A DNA stretch of 64,000 nucleotides from Hypomesus transpacificus (GCF_021917145.1 NC_061080.1:10491631-10555630); one strand, 5' to 3'; positions 9,501 through 21,973 are shown, counted from the first letter of the stretch. Numbers and translations: made by a program. The notes: generated by a model from the letters alone, not told the origin.

Positions 9501-11673
9501 ACGAGTCAAGACAAGCAAGAGAATGTTTGCAGTGTATATGTCCATGTGGATGTTTGTGTATGTGTGTGTGTGTGCGTGTGTGAGTGTGTGTATGTGTGCG
9601 AGTGTGTGTATGTGTGCGTGTGTGAGTGTGCGTGTGTTTTACATGCTGTTTGGATAAAGAGCCAAAATGTAAATGTGAAATGCTGCTAATTCCTGAATGT
9701 GTGTTAATGTGTCTTTTATGTCTGTGTGTGTGTATATGCTTGTGTATGTTTATGTGTGATCGTGCATGTTTACCAGTGTATGTTTATGCGTGGGTGTGTT
9801 TACGTGTGTGGGTACCAACATACACACACCTCCCGCACCCCCCCCCCCTCCTCACCCAGGATCATGGACACGGTCTTCATCAGGTTCACCACCGTCTCCT
9901 TGTGCCGGGCCTGCGTGGTGTGCTGACTCATCCTCTGGCTCTTCCTCCGCACGTACACGAAGATCCTCGTGTAAACGGCCAGCATGATGGAGAAGGTGAG
10001 CAGGTTGAGCAACGCCCAGAACACCAGGTAGCTGCGGCTGTAGAGCGGAGCCATGGTGGAGCAGTTGGGCAGGTCGCACATGCAGTGCCAGCCCATGGTA
10101 GGAACCAGGCCCATGACGATGGCCAGGGCCCAGATCCCTGCGATCAGGAGGCCCACCCGCCGGTTGGTCATCTTGCTGTGCAGCTGCATGGTGAAGATGG
10201 TCTGGTGACGCTCCACGGCAATGGCCAGAAGGTTGACCACGGAGGCGGTCAGGCTGGTGTCGATCAGGCCCTGCCGGATGAACCACTGGGTGGGCGACAG
10301 CTTAATGGTCCAGGGGCCGGTGTGGAACATGAGGTGGAGGTAGGAGATGCCTGGAAATGGGGGGCGGACTGCATCAGTACTGTACTAATACTGCATCAGT
10401 ACTGTACTAATACTATACTAAGTCTGCATCAGTACTGTACTAATACAGCATCAGTACTGTACTAATACTGCATCAGTACTGTACTAAGACTATACTAAGA
10501 CTGCATCAGTACTGTGTGAAAGAAATGTTGGGCCTATGTACAATGAATTTGTTTTAGGAGAAGTTACAGTTGGATAAGAAGCTTGTTGACACAATACAAT
10601 GTATGTTGATTCAACTCATTTGGTAGAGACGCCACCTGCAGTTTTATAACACCTAACTAGGAGACATGAAGTCTAGGAGACGTGAAGTCTGGGTGACCTG
10701 AAAGAGTTGTTGTCACCTGGGGGGAAGAGACAGTTGGTCTGAAGACCATGTGGATTCAACTGTATTGTTCTAAGGATTTAACCAATGACAGAAGAGATTT
10801 GGTATAGCTTCATGTCTGTAGGATGGACCAATGACTTTTGAGAACTGTTGTATCTATAAAATGGTCTGTTGAAGAATGTTCTGGGGGGTTCAGGGCCATC
10901 AGCTGAGTAGTGCTGGTGGGCTGGATTCTCCCGGTTCCATTCTAGAATGCTAGATGGAGCTGTATGGGATTGTCTTTGTCTTATTGTCTTATGTTTGTGT
11001 GCTGATGATGTTATGTGTTACCTTACCTATGTAAGGTAACGTTATTATGTTTACATCTACGTCAAATAAACATTAACTATACTTCACCGACCAGCTTGAA
11101 CGATTGATTCTCTCAAAAACTTCCACGACAACTGTACTAATACTGCATCAGTTCTGTACTAAGACTGCATCAGTACTGTACTAATACTATACTATGTACT
11201 ATACAGTACTCCTAGAGTACTCCAGTACTCCTACAGTACTCCTTCAGTACTCCTCCAGTACTCCTACAGTACTCCAGTATTCCTACAGTACTACAGTAAC
11301 ACAACAGTACTCCTACAATACTACAGTAACACTACAGTAAAACTACAGTAACACTACAGTACTCCTCCAGTACTCCTGCAGTACTCCTCCAATACCTACC
11401 AGAGAACAGGTCAGCAGCGGCCAGGTTTCCCAGCAGGTAGTAGATGGGGTAGTGAAAGCGGCGGTTGATGAAGATGGCCGTCATGACGAGGATGTTGGAG
11501 AGGATGACGATGACACACACCGTCAGGCCGAGGCCCACCACCATGTAGTCACGGCGACGCCAGTGGTCGCTGATGATCTTCCCGCTCTCGTTGTAGAAAA
11601 ACTTCACAGTTTCGTTGTCGTAGCACCTGTGGGCGTCGGCCATCGCCTGGGTGGGCGGAATGGTGGCGGCCAT
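6524..11673 (-). CDS. lpar2: Lysophosphatidic acid receptor 2 (class A GPCR)
   Basis: Receptor for lysophosphatidic acid that signals through G proteins at the plasma membrane. Coding exons 11400–11673, 9856–10350 and 6524–6894 join in phase to 379 aa. The N-terminus has two N-glycosylation sequons (NET, NES) in CYDNETVKFFYNESGK. TM2 reads YYLLGNLAAADLFSG as in human LPAR2. TM3 has RQGLIDTSLTAS: the Gln after Arg separates LPA receptors from S1P receptors, which have Glu. LLAIAVERH carries the family's ERH version of the DRY motif. TM6 has CWTPG, TM7 has NSLVNPIIYSF (NPxxY), and the tail has the palmitoylation-type ILCCLC. HWRRRD and LLLDGLGCDSC favour LPAR2 over LPAR1/3. The C-terminus (GSELGRSGGGE) lacks the DSTL PDZ ligand of human LPAR2. 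The start is the first Met of the exon; another Met lies 10 codons later. Upstream noncoding exons were not identified. Confidence 0.93.
6895..7205. repeat. Polypurine minisatellite (GGAGGGAGAGGA type) in lpar2 intron
   Basis: Irregular tandem GGAGGGAGAGAGAGAGGA blocks starting directly at the 3' splice site of the last lpar2 exon. On the sense strand this is an extended polypyrimidine tract of about 300 nt. Confidence 0.9.
7212..7292. repeat. (GGAA)n microsatellite
   Basis: About 20 perfect GGAA/AAGG tetranucleotides. GGAA arrays can bind ETS factors; no role is shown here. Confidence 0.95.
7631..8003. repeat. Polypurine minisatellite (GAGAGGGGAGGTGAGAGG type)
   Basis: Tandem G/A blocks with interspersed T in lpar2 intron 2; a second, distinct repeat family in the same intron. 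Confidence 0.9.
8376..8845. repeat. Polypurine minisatellite (GGAGAGGAGGGAAGGAGGA type)
   Basis: Third G/A-rich array in the same intron, with occasional C. Long open frames on both strands here are composition artefacts. Confidence 0.9.
8920..9485. repeat. 35-bp G-rich minisatellite
   Basis: About 14–15 copies of a 35-bp unit (GGTAAAGGGGAGGAGGGAGG and the following GGGAGGGAAGGAGGG). Closely spaced G-runs predict G-quadruplexes on the plus strand. It lies in lpar2 intron 2. Confidence 0.9.
9548..9830. repeat. (TG)n-rich tract
   Basis: Imperfect TGTGTG/TATGTG run next to the 5' splice site of lpar2 coding exon 2. Confidence 0.8.
10371..11398. repeat. TACTGT/AGTACTCC tandem repeats, split by an LTR
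   Basis: Short repeats of ATACTGCATCAGTACTGTAC (10371–10514 and 11131–11190) and CAGTACTCCTACAGTACTCC (11191–11398) fill lpar2 coding intron 1. The first family was a single array before the solo LTR landed in it. Confidence 0.85.
10515..11130 (+). mobile_element. Solo LTR of an endogenous retrovirus (fossil)
   Basis: A 616-bp insertion beginning TGTGAAAG and ending CCACGACA (TG...CA ends), flanked by a perfect 4-bp target duplication ACTG at 10511–10514 and 11131–11134. Within it are a TATA-like CTATAAAA near 10855 and AATAAA near 11065, in the order expected of U3–R–U5 on the plus strand. No internal retroviral genes remain, so it arose by LTR–LTR recombination. The intact duplication suggests a fairly recent insertion. 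Family below 'ERV/LTR' is not assigned. Confidence 0.8.
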
Positions 11674-12038
11674 CTGGCCAATGAGATTGGAGCTGGGGGA
11701 GTGGGCGGGACTTCAGAGGAATGGGCCAATGGGGTTGGCTGAATGCTTGAGAGGGAAGGGGCGTATGAAAGGGGCGGGGTTAGAGCTACATGCAGACTTT
11801 CCCTATTGGTGGGTTGTGTATGGACATGCCAACAGATGTTTGATTGACATGTCTCTCCTCCAATGGTGCAGATCTGTGTGTGAAGGATCAATAACAATAT
11901 TTTAGACAAGAGCTGCACATTCTCAGACAATAACACACACACACACACAAAATACAAAAAATTAAATCCATTCAAGCTCTAGAAAAATCTTTTAGGAGAG
12001 AAACAAAGAGCCAGCTGTAATAGTCTTCAGTGTCAAGG

Positions 12039-12039
<1 letters not shown>

Positions 12040-12112
<73 letters not shown>
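12040..12112. repeat. (GT)n microsatellite
   Basis: About 36 perfect GT dinucleotides. Confidence 0.98.
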
Positions 12113-12114
<2 letters not shown>

Positions 12115-12714
12115 AAACCATCCACAGCCTTGACCCCCTCCCCCCACAACCCCCCCCCCCCCACACACAGAACACACACACCCCTCTCCGTCAGCTACAG
12201 ACACAGTGAGGCAGTTCTCTACTGTACAGACACACCTCAGAATTACACAATCACCCGTGTAACCCAATCTCTATCTAAACACACACACACACACACACCC
12301 AAACATGCAAACATATCCCTACTGACCCACTCTCCGACAGAGGGAGGTTGAGCGACGGAACTGGAGAGGGAGGGAAACAGAGAGAGAGTTGAACTAACTC
12401 TGACTAAAGATCAGGAATGTAGAGGGAGTGTTTGTGGTGGTTGTGTGTGTGCGTGTAGTTGAGTGTGTGTGACGTGTATTCCTGCACACGTGTTCTATAT
12501 TGTGTGTGTCCTAGGGTCTCTTACAGTGTGTGTGTTGAAGTGTCCTATAATATGTGTGTGTGTATGGGTGTGTGTGTTCAGGAACTGAAACATCCAGCTG
12601 TCTACACTCACAAACCCCTCCCACTAACCCAGCTAAACCCCTCCCACACTGAGCTGTCAATCAAATATCTGGGTCCTCTGGTCAACTCATGTCATCTCAA
12701 TACTGGAACTGAAA

Positions 12715-13038
12715 CACTGCCTCTCTCTCCTCAGTTCTCATGTCTCTCCTCTCTCTACCCTCAGTTCTCATGTCCCTTTCCCTTCTCTCCCCTCCCCCCT
12801 TCCCCGTACCTCTCTCAGTTCTCATGTCTCTTCAAAAAGACACAGGGCCCAGTTACACACACACACACACACCTCTGCAGGAGACGTGACAGTGGCATCC
12901 GTGCTTCTTAGGTGCCTCTCTCTCCTCTCTCTCCCCTCTCTCTCCTCTTTCTCCCCTCTCTCTCCTCTCTCTCTCCCCCCTCTCTCCCCTCTCTCTCTTA
13001 GGTGCCTCTCTCCTCCCTCTCAGTTCTCATGTCTCTCT

Positions 13039-13080
<42 letters not shown>

Positions 13081-13110
13081 CTCATGTCTCTCTTCCCTCT
13101 CTCTATCTCA
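12715..13110. repeat. CT-rich repeats with recurring CAGTTCTCATGTCTCTC
   Basis: (CT)n runs interspersed with five or so copies of TCAGTTCTCATGTC; no gene content. Confidence 0.8.
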
Positions 13111-13266
13111 CTTCCTCCATCAGTTCACACAGGATGTCTATGTGTCTGATGACACCAGCCATTTATAAAGCAGTTCAGCATCTGTTCTGAATCTGACGAG
13201 GACGTCTACCATGATACCATGACGACCCCTCTGCCTCTGACACACACCCGCTAACAAACAAGCACG

Positions 13267-13340
13267 GGGGGAATGTCCCTGTACTTACTGTAAGTCGCTC
13301 TGGATAAGAGCGTCTGCTAAATGACTAAATGTAAATGTAA
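13267..13340 (+). mobile_element. SINE 3' fragment
   Basis: Only the conserved tail region (GGGAATGTCCCTGTACTTAC through AGCGTCTGCTAAATGACTAA) of the same SINE as at 5611–5806. Confidence 0.85.
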
Positions 13341-15949
13341 TGAACTGGTTCAGGAAACAGCAGTTTGAATCCTAACCTGTTATTACCAGAGAAGACACAC
13401 CCACTGTGCCAGATCTCTCTCTCCTTCCTTCCCCTCTCTCATGACCTGTTAGAATTAACCCATAAGTACTACAAACCGTGCATGTGCGTGTGTGTGGGTG
13501 TGTGTGTGGGTGGGGGGGATATTTACCAATATAGATAACGCACGTTCACTTGTGATGGACCAGTAAGGCGACCACAGGCAGATGCTGAAAACGAAAACAA
13601 GAGCAGCCCGCGTGTTGTTCCGAGAAACGAAAAGTCGTTTGGAACACCTACAACACGTTTTGTAACACACACACACAGTTCAACTCGAAAAGCACGATGT
13701 GACTATTTCACCCCACCTCTATGAGGTGGGGAAAAAGAGACTCTGACCTATGCAAATTACTATTTCATTATCTCCTCCTCGAGGCGCGTGCTTGAACACC
13801 AGGGCGTGGGTACAGGCCTTGGTGAGTGTGTAACGCGTGAACGTGTAAATTCCCACCGGTGATTGGCAGGACACCGACAAAACACTCCTGTTGCGCACAA
13901 ACGCTCAGTAGAGTAGGTATCGGTCTAATGTACATTGTCCACTGTCTCCCGTCCCACCGAAGTAGTACATCTGTCCTTGTGTCTAACTGAGGAATGTTAT
14001 TAATAAAGTTGCACCAAGCTGAAAAGCTCCATGTTTTGCATGCTGACACATGAAGCGCGCTCTCTTACTTATAGGCACTCCACAGCTGCCACTGCACGCG
14101 AGCCAACCCGCATCACCCACACACGCGCGCGCTTACCCATACTCGCGCCTTCTCGGAACAAGTTCGGAAAAAGGCGAAGGAGTGAGAGGTGAAAAGATTC
14201 GCAATAACCTTGCATTTTGACTCACACAAGCGAAAAAAAAAGATCTTAATTTCCACAAAAGCATTTTAGAAACAAGTTAATTAAAAACAACAAGTTACGG
14301 ATATGGATGGTACCGCCCATGTTGGCAGTCGCAGAGCTTTACCTTTCACAAACTGCACTGAAAAAGTTTGGCTTTGTTTGAACGTAACTATTCAACATGT
14401 ATCTTACCGTGTTCCCGTTCCAGTCACTCCACCATGTAAAACCTCCAGGTTGAAAACTAGTCTTTTCTCTCAAATACAAAGTTGGCCGAAAATCACGTTC
14501 CTTTCTCCAGTTTCGAGTGACGTTGGTCGTCGGAGAGTTTACCTGTCCGTAACGAGCTCTCTAACCGGGGAGGGTGGGGGTAGGAACGAAGGGCGCGGCA
14601 GACTCGGTGACATCCGACAGACAATAGGAACATCGGTGTGTTCCGCTCAACCTGGGCGGCCGAGTTCCCACCCCCATGGCTTCCCTTGGTTGGACGTGCG
14701 CAACACAGGAACCAATAGGCAGAGTCAGTTTGGTGATTGACAATGTAGGTGCAAGTGTGGACTGAAGACTTCCGTCTGATGTATGACGTTTCGACGAAGC
14801 GTTGAGATGAAAGTTAAGAATTAAAACTGTGTTTCTACAATAAAAATTATTGAACTGTGTGAGGAAACAGGTAGTTAATGGAAAGGTTAGCTTTGTCAAC
14901 GGACGCCAGATAATAAAAGACGATGGATGTGATGAGTAGGGGGGAGATGGTGATAATCATGTGATCGGAATGATGAAGATAATTGGCCTCAGTACCTTGG
15001 TATCGATGAAAACAGAATGTTTGGTGCGTTCTGTCTTTGTATTGACACAAACCTTGTTTATTCGGAGTATGGTCTATGACTCCGTTGGCATGCTTGTTAG
15101 GAAGCATTTCTATACGTGTTTATACAAGAATGGGAAGAAAAGGTACTGATACTAATCAGATCAGTTGTGTGTGTATACACTACAGGTTGTGTGTAGTTAC
15201 TGTTAAGTCAGAACCCTTAACGTTTCCACAGGAAGTGGTTTGGCAGGCTTTTCTGTAGCTAGGCAACCTACATGAGCTCACCCATGTGAACGATTACACA
15301 CGTACGCATGCTCACGCAAACAAACACACACACACACACACAAAAACACAAATAAGAGAAGGGACGAACACCCAATAAAACAGCATTCAACCAGAACTCC
15401 TTAGCGTGACAGAGCCTGTGTGTTTGTGTGTGTTTGTTTCAATCTACAGTTGTTGTGCAGATGTGAACAAGCCTGTGAGACCGTGACTGTGTGTGTGTGT
15501 CCCTGTGACTGTGTGTCCCCGTGATTGTGTGTGTGCTAATCACAGATGGGATTGCTTATTGACATCTGGAATACATTTAGTGGGTACCTTGATGTCCCAA
15601 TGATGTTTCCCTCCTTCCTCCCTCCCTCCCCTCCTCCCTCCCTCCCCTCCTTCCTCCCTCCCCTCTCTTTATCCCCCCTCCTCCCTGCCACCTTAACCGT
15701 AGTCACCTTCAGATGTGTGTGTTACCCCTCACCACCTCTCTCTCTCTCTCTCTCTCTCTGATGACATCATCCCCCCACACATTCTCTGTTCCTCTGATGT
15801 CATTCTGCAGTGTGTGATGTCATTCTGCAGTGTGTGATGCTGATGCAGTGGGACAACTTCAGCTGGAACTTTAGGATTTACTGCTGCAACAAGACATGTG
15901 TACTAGTCATGTGACTAAACACACGCACACACACTAAACCACAGTTACC

Positions 15950-16075
15950 TCAACTCTTCCACAATCACACCCTACAATAAGCTTATACTCCAACTCTCCC
16001 ACAATCACACCCTACAATAAGCTTATACTCCAACTCTCCCACAATCACACCCTACAATAAGCTTATACTCCAACT
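15950..16075. repeat. Three copies of a ~40-bp unit
   Basis: CACAATCACACCCTACAATA plus AGCTTATACTCCAACTCTCC, repeated three times, immediately left of the large minisatellite. Confidence 0.9.
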
Positions 16076-16133
16076 CTCATTTTCAGCCTTTGTTCTGTTT
16101 TTCTTTCCTCCCCTATTGACTCAGTAAGGGCCA

Positions 16134-18528
16134 CTGCAGGGGATCCTGTGTTAGACAGGTGGTAACCAAGACACACACAGGGGACACACAGGGGACACAC
16201 AGGGGACACACAGGGGACACACAGGGGACACTGCAGGGGATCCTGTGTTAGACAGGTGGTAACCAAGACACACACAGGGGACACACAGGGGACACACAGG
16301 GGACACTGCAGGGGATCCTGTGTTAGACAGGTGGTAACCAAGACACACACAGGGGACACACAGGGGACACACAGGGGACACTGCAGGGGATCCTGTGTTA
16401 GACAGGTGGTAACCAAGACACACACAGGGGACACACAGGGGACACACAGGGGATCCTGTGTTAGACAGGTGGTAACCAAGACACACACAGGGGACACACA
16501 GGGGACACACAGGGGACACTGCAGGGGATCCTGTGTTAGACAGGTGGTAACCAAGACACACACAGGGGACACACAGGGGACACACAGGGGACACACAGGG
16601 GACACACAGGGGACACACAGGGGATCCTGTGTTAGACAGGTGGTAACCAAGACACACACAGGGGACACACAGGGGACACACAGGGGACACTGCAGGGGAT
16701 CCTGTGTTAGACAGGTGGTAACCAAGACACACACAGGGGACACACAGGGGACACACAGGGGACACACAGGGGACACACAGGGGACACTGCAGGGGATCCT
16801 GTGTTAGACAGGTGGTAACCAAGACACACACAGGGGACACACAGGGGACACACAGGGGACACTGCAGGGGATCCTGTGTTAGACAGGTGGTAACCAAGAC
16901 ACACACAGGGGACACACAGGGGACACACAGGGGACACACAGGGGACACACAGGGGACACACAGGGGATCCTGTGTTAGACAGGTGGTAACCAAGACACAC
17001 ACAGGGGACACACAGGGGACACACAGGGGACACTGCAGGGGATCCTGTGTTAGACAGGTGGTAACCAAGACACACACAGGGGACACACAGGGGACACACA
17101 GGGGACACACAGGGGATCCTGTGTTAGACAGGTGGTAACCAAGACACACACAGGGGACACACAGGGGACACACAGGGGACACTGCAGGGGATCCTGTGTT
17201 AGACAGGTGGTAACCAAGACACACACAGGGGACACACAGGGGACACACAGGGGACACACAGGGGACACACAGGGGACACACAGGGGATCCTGTGTTAGAC
17301 AGGTGGTAACCAAGACACACACAGGGGACACACAGGGGACACACAGGGGACACTGCAGGGGATCCTGTGTTAGACAGGTGGTAACCAAGACACACACAGG
17401 GGACACACAGGGGACACACAGGGGACACACAGGGGACACACAGGGGATCCTGTGTTAGACAGGTGGTAACCAAGACACACACAGGGGACACACAGGGGAC
17501 ACACAGGGGACACTGCAGGGGATCCTGTGTTAGACAGGTGGTAACCAAGACACACACAGGGGACACACAGGGGACACACAGGGGACACACAGGGGACACA
17601 CAGGGGACACTGCAGGGGATCCTGTGTTAGACAGGTGGTAACCAAGACACACACAGGGGACACACAGGGGACACACGGGACACACAGGGGACACACAGGG
17701 GACACTGCAGGGGATCCTGTGTTAGACAGGTGGTAACCAAGACACACACAGGGGACACACAGGGGACACACAGGGGACACTGCAGGGGATCCTGTGTTAG
17801 ACAGGTGGTAACCAAGACACACACAGGGGACACACAGGGGACACACAGGGGACACTGCAGGGGATCCTGTGTTAGACAGGTGGTAACCAAGACACACACA
17901 GGGGACACTGCAGGGGATCCTGTGTTAGACAGGTGGTAACCAAGACACACACAGGGGACACTGCAGGGGATCCTGTGTTAGACAGGTGGTAACCAAGACA
18001 CACACAGGGGACACTGCAGGGGATCCTGTGTTAGACAGGTGGTAACCAAGACACACACAGGGGACACTGCAGGGGATCCTGTGTTAGACAGGTGGTAACC
18101 AAGACACACACAGGGGACACTGCAGGGGATCCTGTGTTAGACAGGTGGTAACCAAGACACACACAGGGGACACTGCAGGGGATCCTGTGTTAGACAGGTG
18201 GTAACCAAGACACACACAGGGGACACTGCAGGGGATCCTGTGTTAGACAGGTGGTAACCAAGACACACACAGGGGACACTGCAGGGGATCCTGTGTTAGA
18301 CAGGTGGTAACCAAGACACACACAGGGGACACTGCAGGGGATCCTGTGTTAGACAGGTGGTAACCAAGACACACACAGGGGACACACAGGGGACACACAG
18401 TAGACACTGCAGGGGATCCTGTGTTAGACAGGTGGTAACCAAGACACACACAGGGGACACACAGGGGACACACAGGGGACACTGCAGGGGATCCTGTGTT
18501 AGACAGGTGGTAACCAAGACACACACAA
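16134..18528. repeat. Two-level minisatellite (VNTR), ~33 copies
   Basis: The outer unit is 53 bp in its shortest form, anchored by GTTAGACAGGTGGTAACCAA and ACTGCAGGGGATCCTGT. Inside it an 11-bp subunit (CACACAGGGGA) is inserted zero to about five times, giving units of 53 to about 97 bp. The right part (about 17,880–18,350) is a homogeneous run of nine or so minimal 53-bp units; the left part is a mixture of longer forms. Both strands are open over long distances, but the reading is purely repetitive. Confidence 0.97.
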
Positions 18529-20138
18529 CTTGTAGTTTATGTAGAAGTAACCACAACCACCAACAACCACAGGTTATGTTGAAATAACCATGACTACCAA
18601 CAACCATAGGTTATGTTGAAGTAACCATAACTACCAACAACCATAGGGGCCATTGTGTATGTTCAGTTTACTTTATTAATCCTCAAGAAGTGTTCATGGT
18701 AACTCGAAATGTACAATCACAGAACAAGTGTATATAGTGTATATACACTAGTGTATCAACAAAACATTATAATTAGTATTATAAAAACACAGGTAACACA
18801 GTAGAATGTACATTGATGCATCAGAATAGGTGAAGCCACTGACCCTGTTTGGAATATAACCCAGAATAAAGTCTGAATCAATATATTACTATAACAATGC
18901 TGATAGAATGCACCACTGTGTATATAGTTAATGAATACCTATAGAAAAATATGTCATCTTGTAATTAGGCAAAAAGTTCTGGTATGCGTGAATTATGTGT
19001 GTGAGTGTGTGTAAGATGTTCTTATGTATGAGTGTGTGTGAACCACGAGCGGGGTTGTTTCCATGGAGACCCATGTTGTGTTCCTCCAGGAGGAACTACT
19101 CTACCTGGCACAGGGACACTGAGGATGAGTAAACAAACCTAAACGCTGGGTAGAGGGGTTTAGAGAAGGTGGTGATGAACGTATACAGGCGGGTTATTGT
19201 GTCAGAGGAGATGCTGTAGAAGGACAGAACACCAGCTGGCCAGTCCAGGTAAACTCCTACTCTGCTACGCTGAGATCTGACATGTATTGAAGTCTCTTCA
19301 CGATTGTGATGAGCAGAGATATAATCCTTAGACCAGCCCAGACACCAGAATATGTCATTGTCTCCAAGTCTACAGGCATCACCCCTCCCTCTCCTCCTGA
19401 TGCTTCTATACGTCACTCCGAACAGAACCTGCCCCTCCACCTCCACCTCCCAGTAATGGCGTCCAATCAGACCCTCTGTACACAGCACCTGCTGCACTTC
19501 ATCAAACCTCTCTGGGTGATCAGGATACGGCTGGTCCTTCATCACCAACTCCACACTCCTGTTGTCCTCAGACAGAGAGAGTTTTCTGTGAGCTGTGTTT
19601 GGGTCCAGTGTAAGATCAGAGGCATCTACAGAACAGAGGAGAGAGGCTGGATCAGAACTGTGTGTCTGGATGTTTACATTTCCATCTGGTCAGTGAGTGA
19701 GAGGTTGTTTCTGTCAGATGATCATGTCTGATTTTCAGTCTGAGGATTCTGGGATTGAACCCAGTAAGAGTGGAAGCATTACTGACAAGCAACACTGTGA
19801 CGCAAGTTATAGTTAACTGCCTCTGTGCATGTAAGAGAGTGTGTGTTTGTCTGTGTGTCAGTGGATACATGTGTCAGTATGTACTGTATGTGTGTATCTC
19901 TAACCCCACCACACACAAACACTATATATCAACATCAAGTGTCAATGTTTGATGTACTGAGGTACAAAACAATACTTACACTTCTTAAGCAGCTGTGGTT
20001 TCACCCAGATCTCTTCATTATGGTCCACACTGTGGGAGAAAGAGAGGAACAGACAGTGACACACATATTACACACGCACACACACACACTCACACACACA
20101 CACACACACATAGCCGGTGTATGAAAGTGGTCAGGAAG

Positions 20139-20847
20139 TAGGGATGGGTATTGATAAGATTGTAACTATTCAGATTCCTTATCAATTCCTGCTTATCAAT
20201 TTGATTCCTTATCGATTCTCTTATCGATTCTTATTGGGCAAGGGGGGGGGGGGGGGGGGGGGGGGGTGGAGAGCACAAACGGCTTTATATAAATACATTT
20301 TCTTTTATATAATTTTCTATAATGCTGCACACCATATACAGTATGTATACATACACATTTACATTTTTCCGTTGCTCTTCTTCTACACTTCTATTAGCTA
20401 CGTTAGCTTAGCTATAGAATCTTCCATTTTCAGCCAAGGTCAAATCATATAATATGACAGTGTCAAACATCGGCCATTCTGTTAAACAATTAAAATGTGT
20501 GTGTGTGTGGGGGGGGTGCTACCAAATCTCACGCCAAGGTTTTGGGAAAAGTTGGCAGCCCTGGTTCAAATGCTTCTTCATATTTGTTGTATTTCCTCCC
20601 TCGGACAACATTTTTAACACGCATTACAAGTAGCGTTGTTGTCATTTTGTCGTGTGAAATACAACCAAACTTTAGAACACTTCTGCCTGAACCTTCTGCA
20701 GTCTGAATGAACTATAAAACTTGGCGCATGCGCAACGGCACAGAGGACCGTTAGCAGAATCGTTAAAGAATTTGGCTGACGATTCCAAGGAATTGATTAA
20801 CTGGGAACCGGTTCTAAACAAAAACCGGTTCTCGATACCCATCCCTA
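20139..20847. mobile_element. Non-autonomous hAT element (MITE), 709 bp
   Basis: Perfect 13-bp terminal inverted repeats TAGGGATGGGTAT / ATACCCATCCCTA and a perfect 8-bp target duplication TCAGGAAG (20131–20138 and 20848–20855). No transposase frame. It lies in the NLR intron before the linker exon and contains a long poly-G run. Confidence 0.92.
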
Positions 20848-21743
20848 TCAGGAAGAGAGATCATTACCAAAGTAAAGGGACTTGGCTGTGTGTGCTGAGT
20901 GACAGTACAAACTACATATCAGGACCTGACTGTTCTCACCACGTATATGTCTATGGTCCTCACACCAACATGAGAAACACAAAGAACATCAAAACACAAA
21001 CAGCTTCTGTAACCAGGCGACCAGAACATTAACAAAACATAATTCTATAACAATCAACAACTACTCAGCATTAAACATGGCAAATGAAGAGGAATATATC
21101 AGTGACCAACACTAACTTGAGTTTCTCCAGTTTACAGAGTGGACCAGAGAGAACTGTGTCTCCTGGGTGATTGTAGCTCAGGTCCAACTTTCTCAGATGG
21201 CAGTTTGAGCTGAGAGCTGAAGCCAGAGAAGCACAGCCTTCCTCTGTGACTCCACAGAACGACAGCCTGCAGAAAGAAGTCATCAGGACGTTACAACACT
21301 GCTGCCCTCTGCTGGTGGGTGTTGTTGACATCACTGGGTACATTGTTGACTGACATACATTTACTTCTTCAACATGTTCTATGTGTCCCTGTCTGGTTCC
21401 ATGTGTGTCTGATCACTGACCTCAGGATCTCCAGTCTACAGTGTGGACTCTTAAGTCCATCAGAGAGCAGCTTCACTCCTGAATCCTGCAGGTTGTTGTG
21501 ACTCAGGTCCAACTCTCTCAGACGGTAGTTTGAGCTGAGAGCTGTAGCCAGAGAAGCACAGCCTTCCTCTGTGACTCCACATAATGACAGCCTGCAGAGA
21601 GAAGTCATCAGGACATTACAACACTGCTGCCCCCTGCTGGTGGGTGTTGTTGACATCACTGGGTACATTGTTGACTGACATACATTTACTTCTTCAACAT
21701 GTTCTATGTATCCCTGTCTGATTCCATGTGTGTCTGATCACTG

Positions 21744-21973
21744 ACCTCAGGATCTCCAGTCTACAGTGTGGACTCTTCAGTCCATCAGAGAGCAGCTTCA
21801 GGTCCCTCAACATGTTCTATGTATCCCTGTCTGATTCCATGTGTGTCTGATCACTGACCTCAGGATCTCCAGTCTACAGTGTGGACTCTTCAGTCCATCA
21901 GAGAGCAGCTTCAGGTCCAACGCGCTCTGGTGACAGCCTGAGCTGAGAGCTAAAAAGAACTTTCTTCCATAGC
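21744..21973 (-). repeat. 115-bp tandem duplication of an LRR exon end plus its 5' splice site
   Basis: 21744–21858 repeats 21859–21973: the 3' half of the LRR exon (KLLSDGLKSPHCRLEILR), the GTCAGTGATC donor and the following intron. The upstream copy keeps its own acceptor; the downstream copy has none. Confidence 0.75.

Larger units (their letters stand above)
11674..16120. other. Upstream region of lpar2 with no recognised gene
   Basis: Probably holds lpar2 noncoding exons and promoter, but I could not place them. Contents I can name: (GT)n at 12040–12112, CT-rich runs at 12720–13110, a SINE fragment at 13267–13340, CT runs at 15610–15760, and a 40-bp triplicate at 15950–16075. Open frames at 13768–14049 (minus) and 14303–14740 (plus) show no recognisable domain. 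Confidence 0.5.

Noticed and set aside
8880-9545. 221-codon Pro/Ser/Leu-rich open frame
   Set aside because: A shadow of the 35-bp G-rich minisatellite; the same composition is open in several frames.
14303-14740. 145-codon plus-strand frame starting MDGTAHVG
   Set aside because: No recognisable domain, no splice or promoter context, ordinary composition; more likely chance.
16151-17599. 482-codon open frame rich in CVPCVSPVCPL on the minus strand
   Set aside because: It is the translation of the minisatellite; open only because the repeat unit lacks stops in that frame. No start context, splice sites or non-repetitive sequence.
16134-18528. CRISPR-like array
   Set aside because: The parts between anchors are themselves repeats of one 11-bp unit, not unique spacers, and the genome is a vertebrate.
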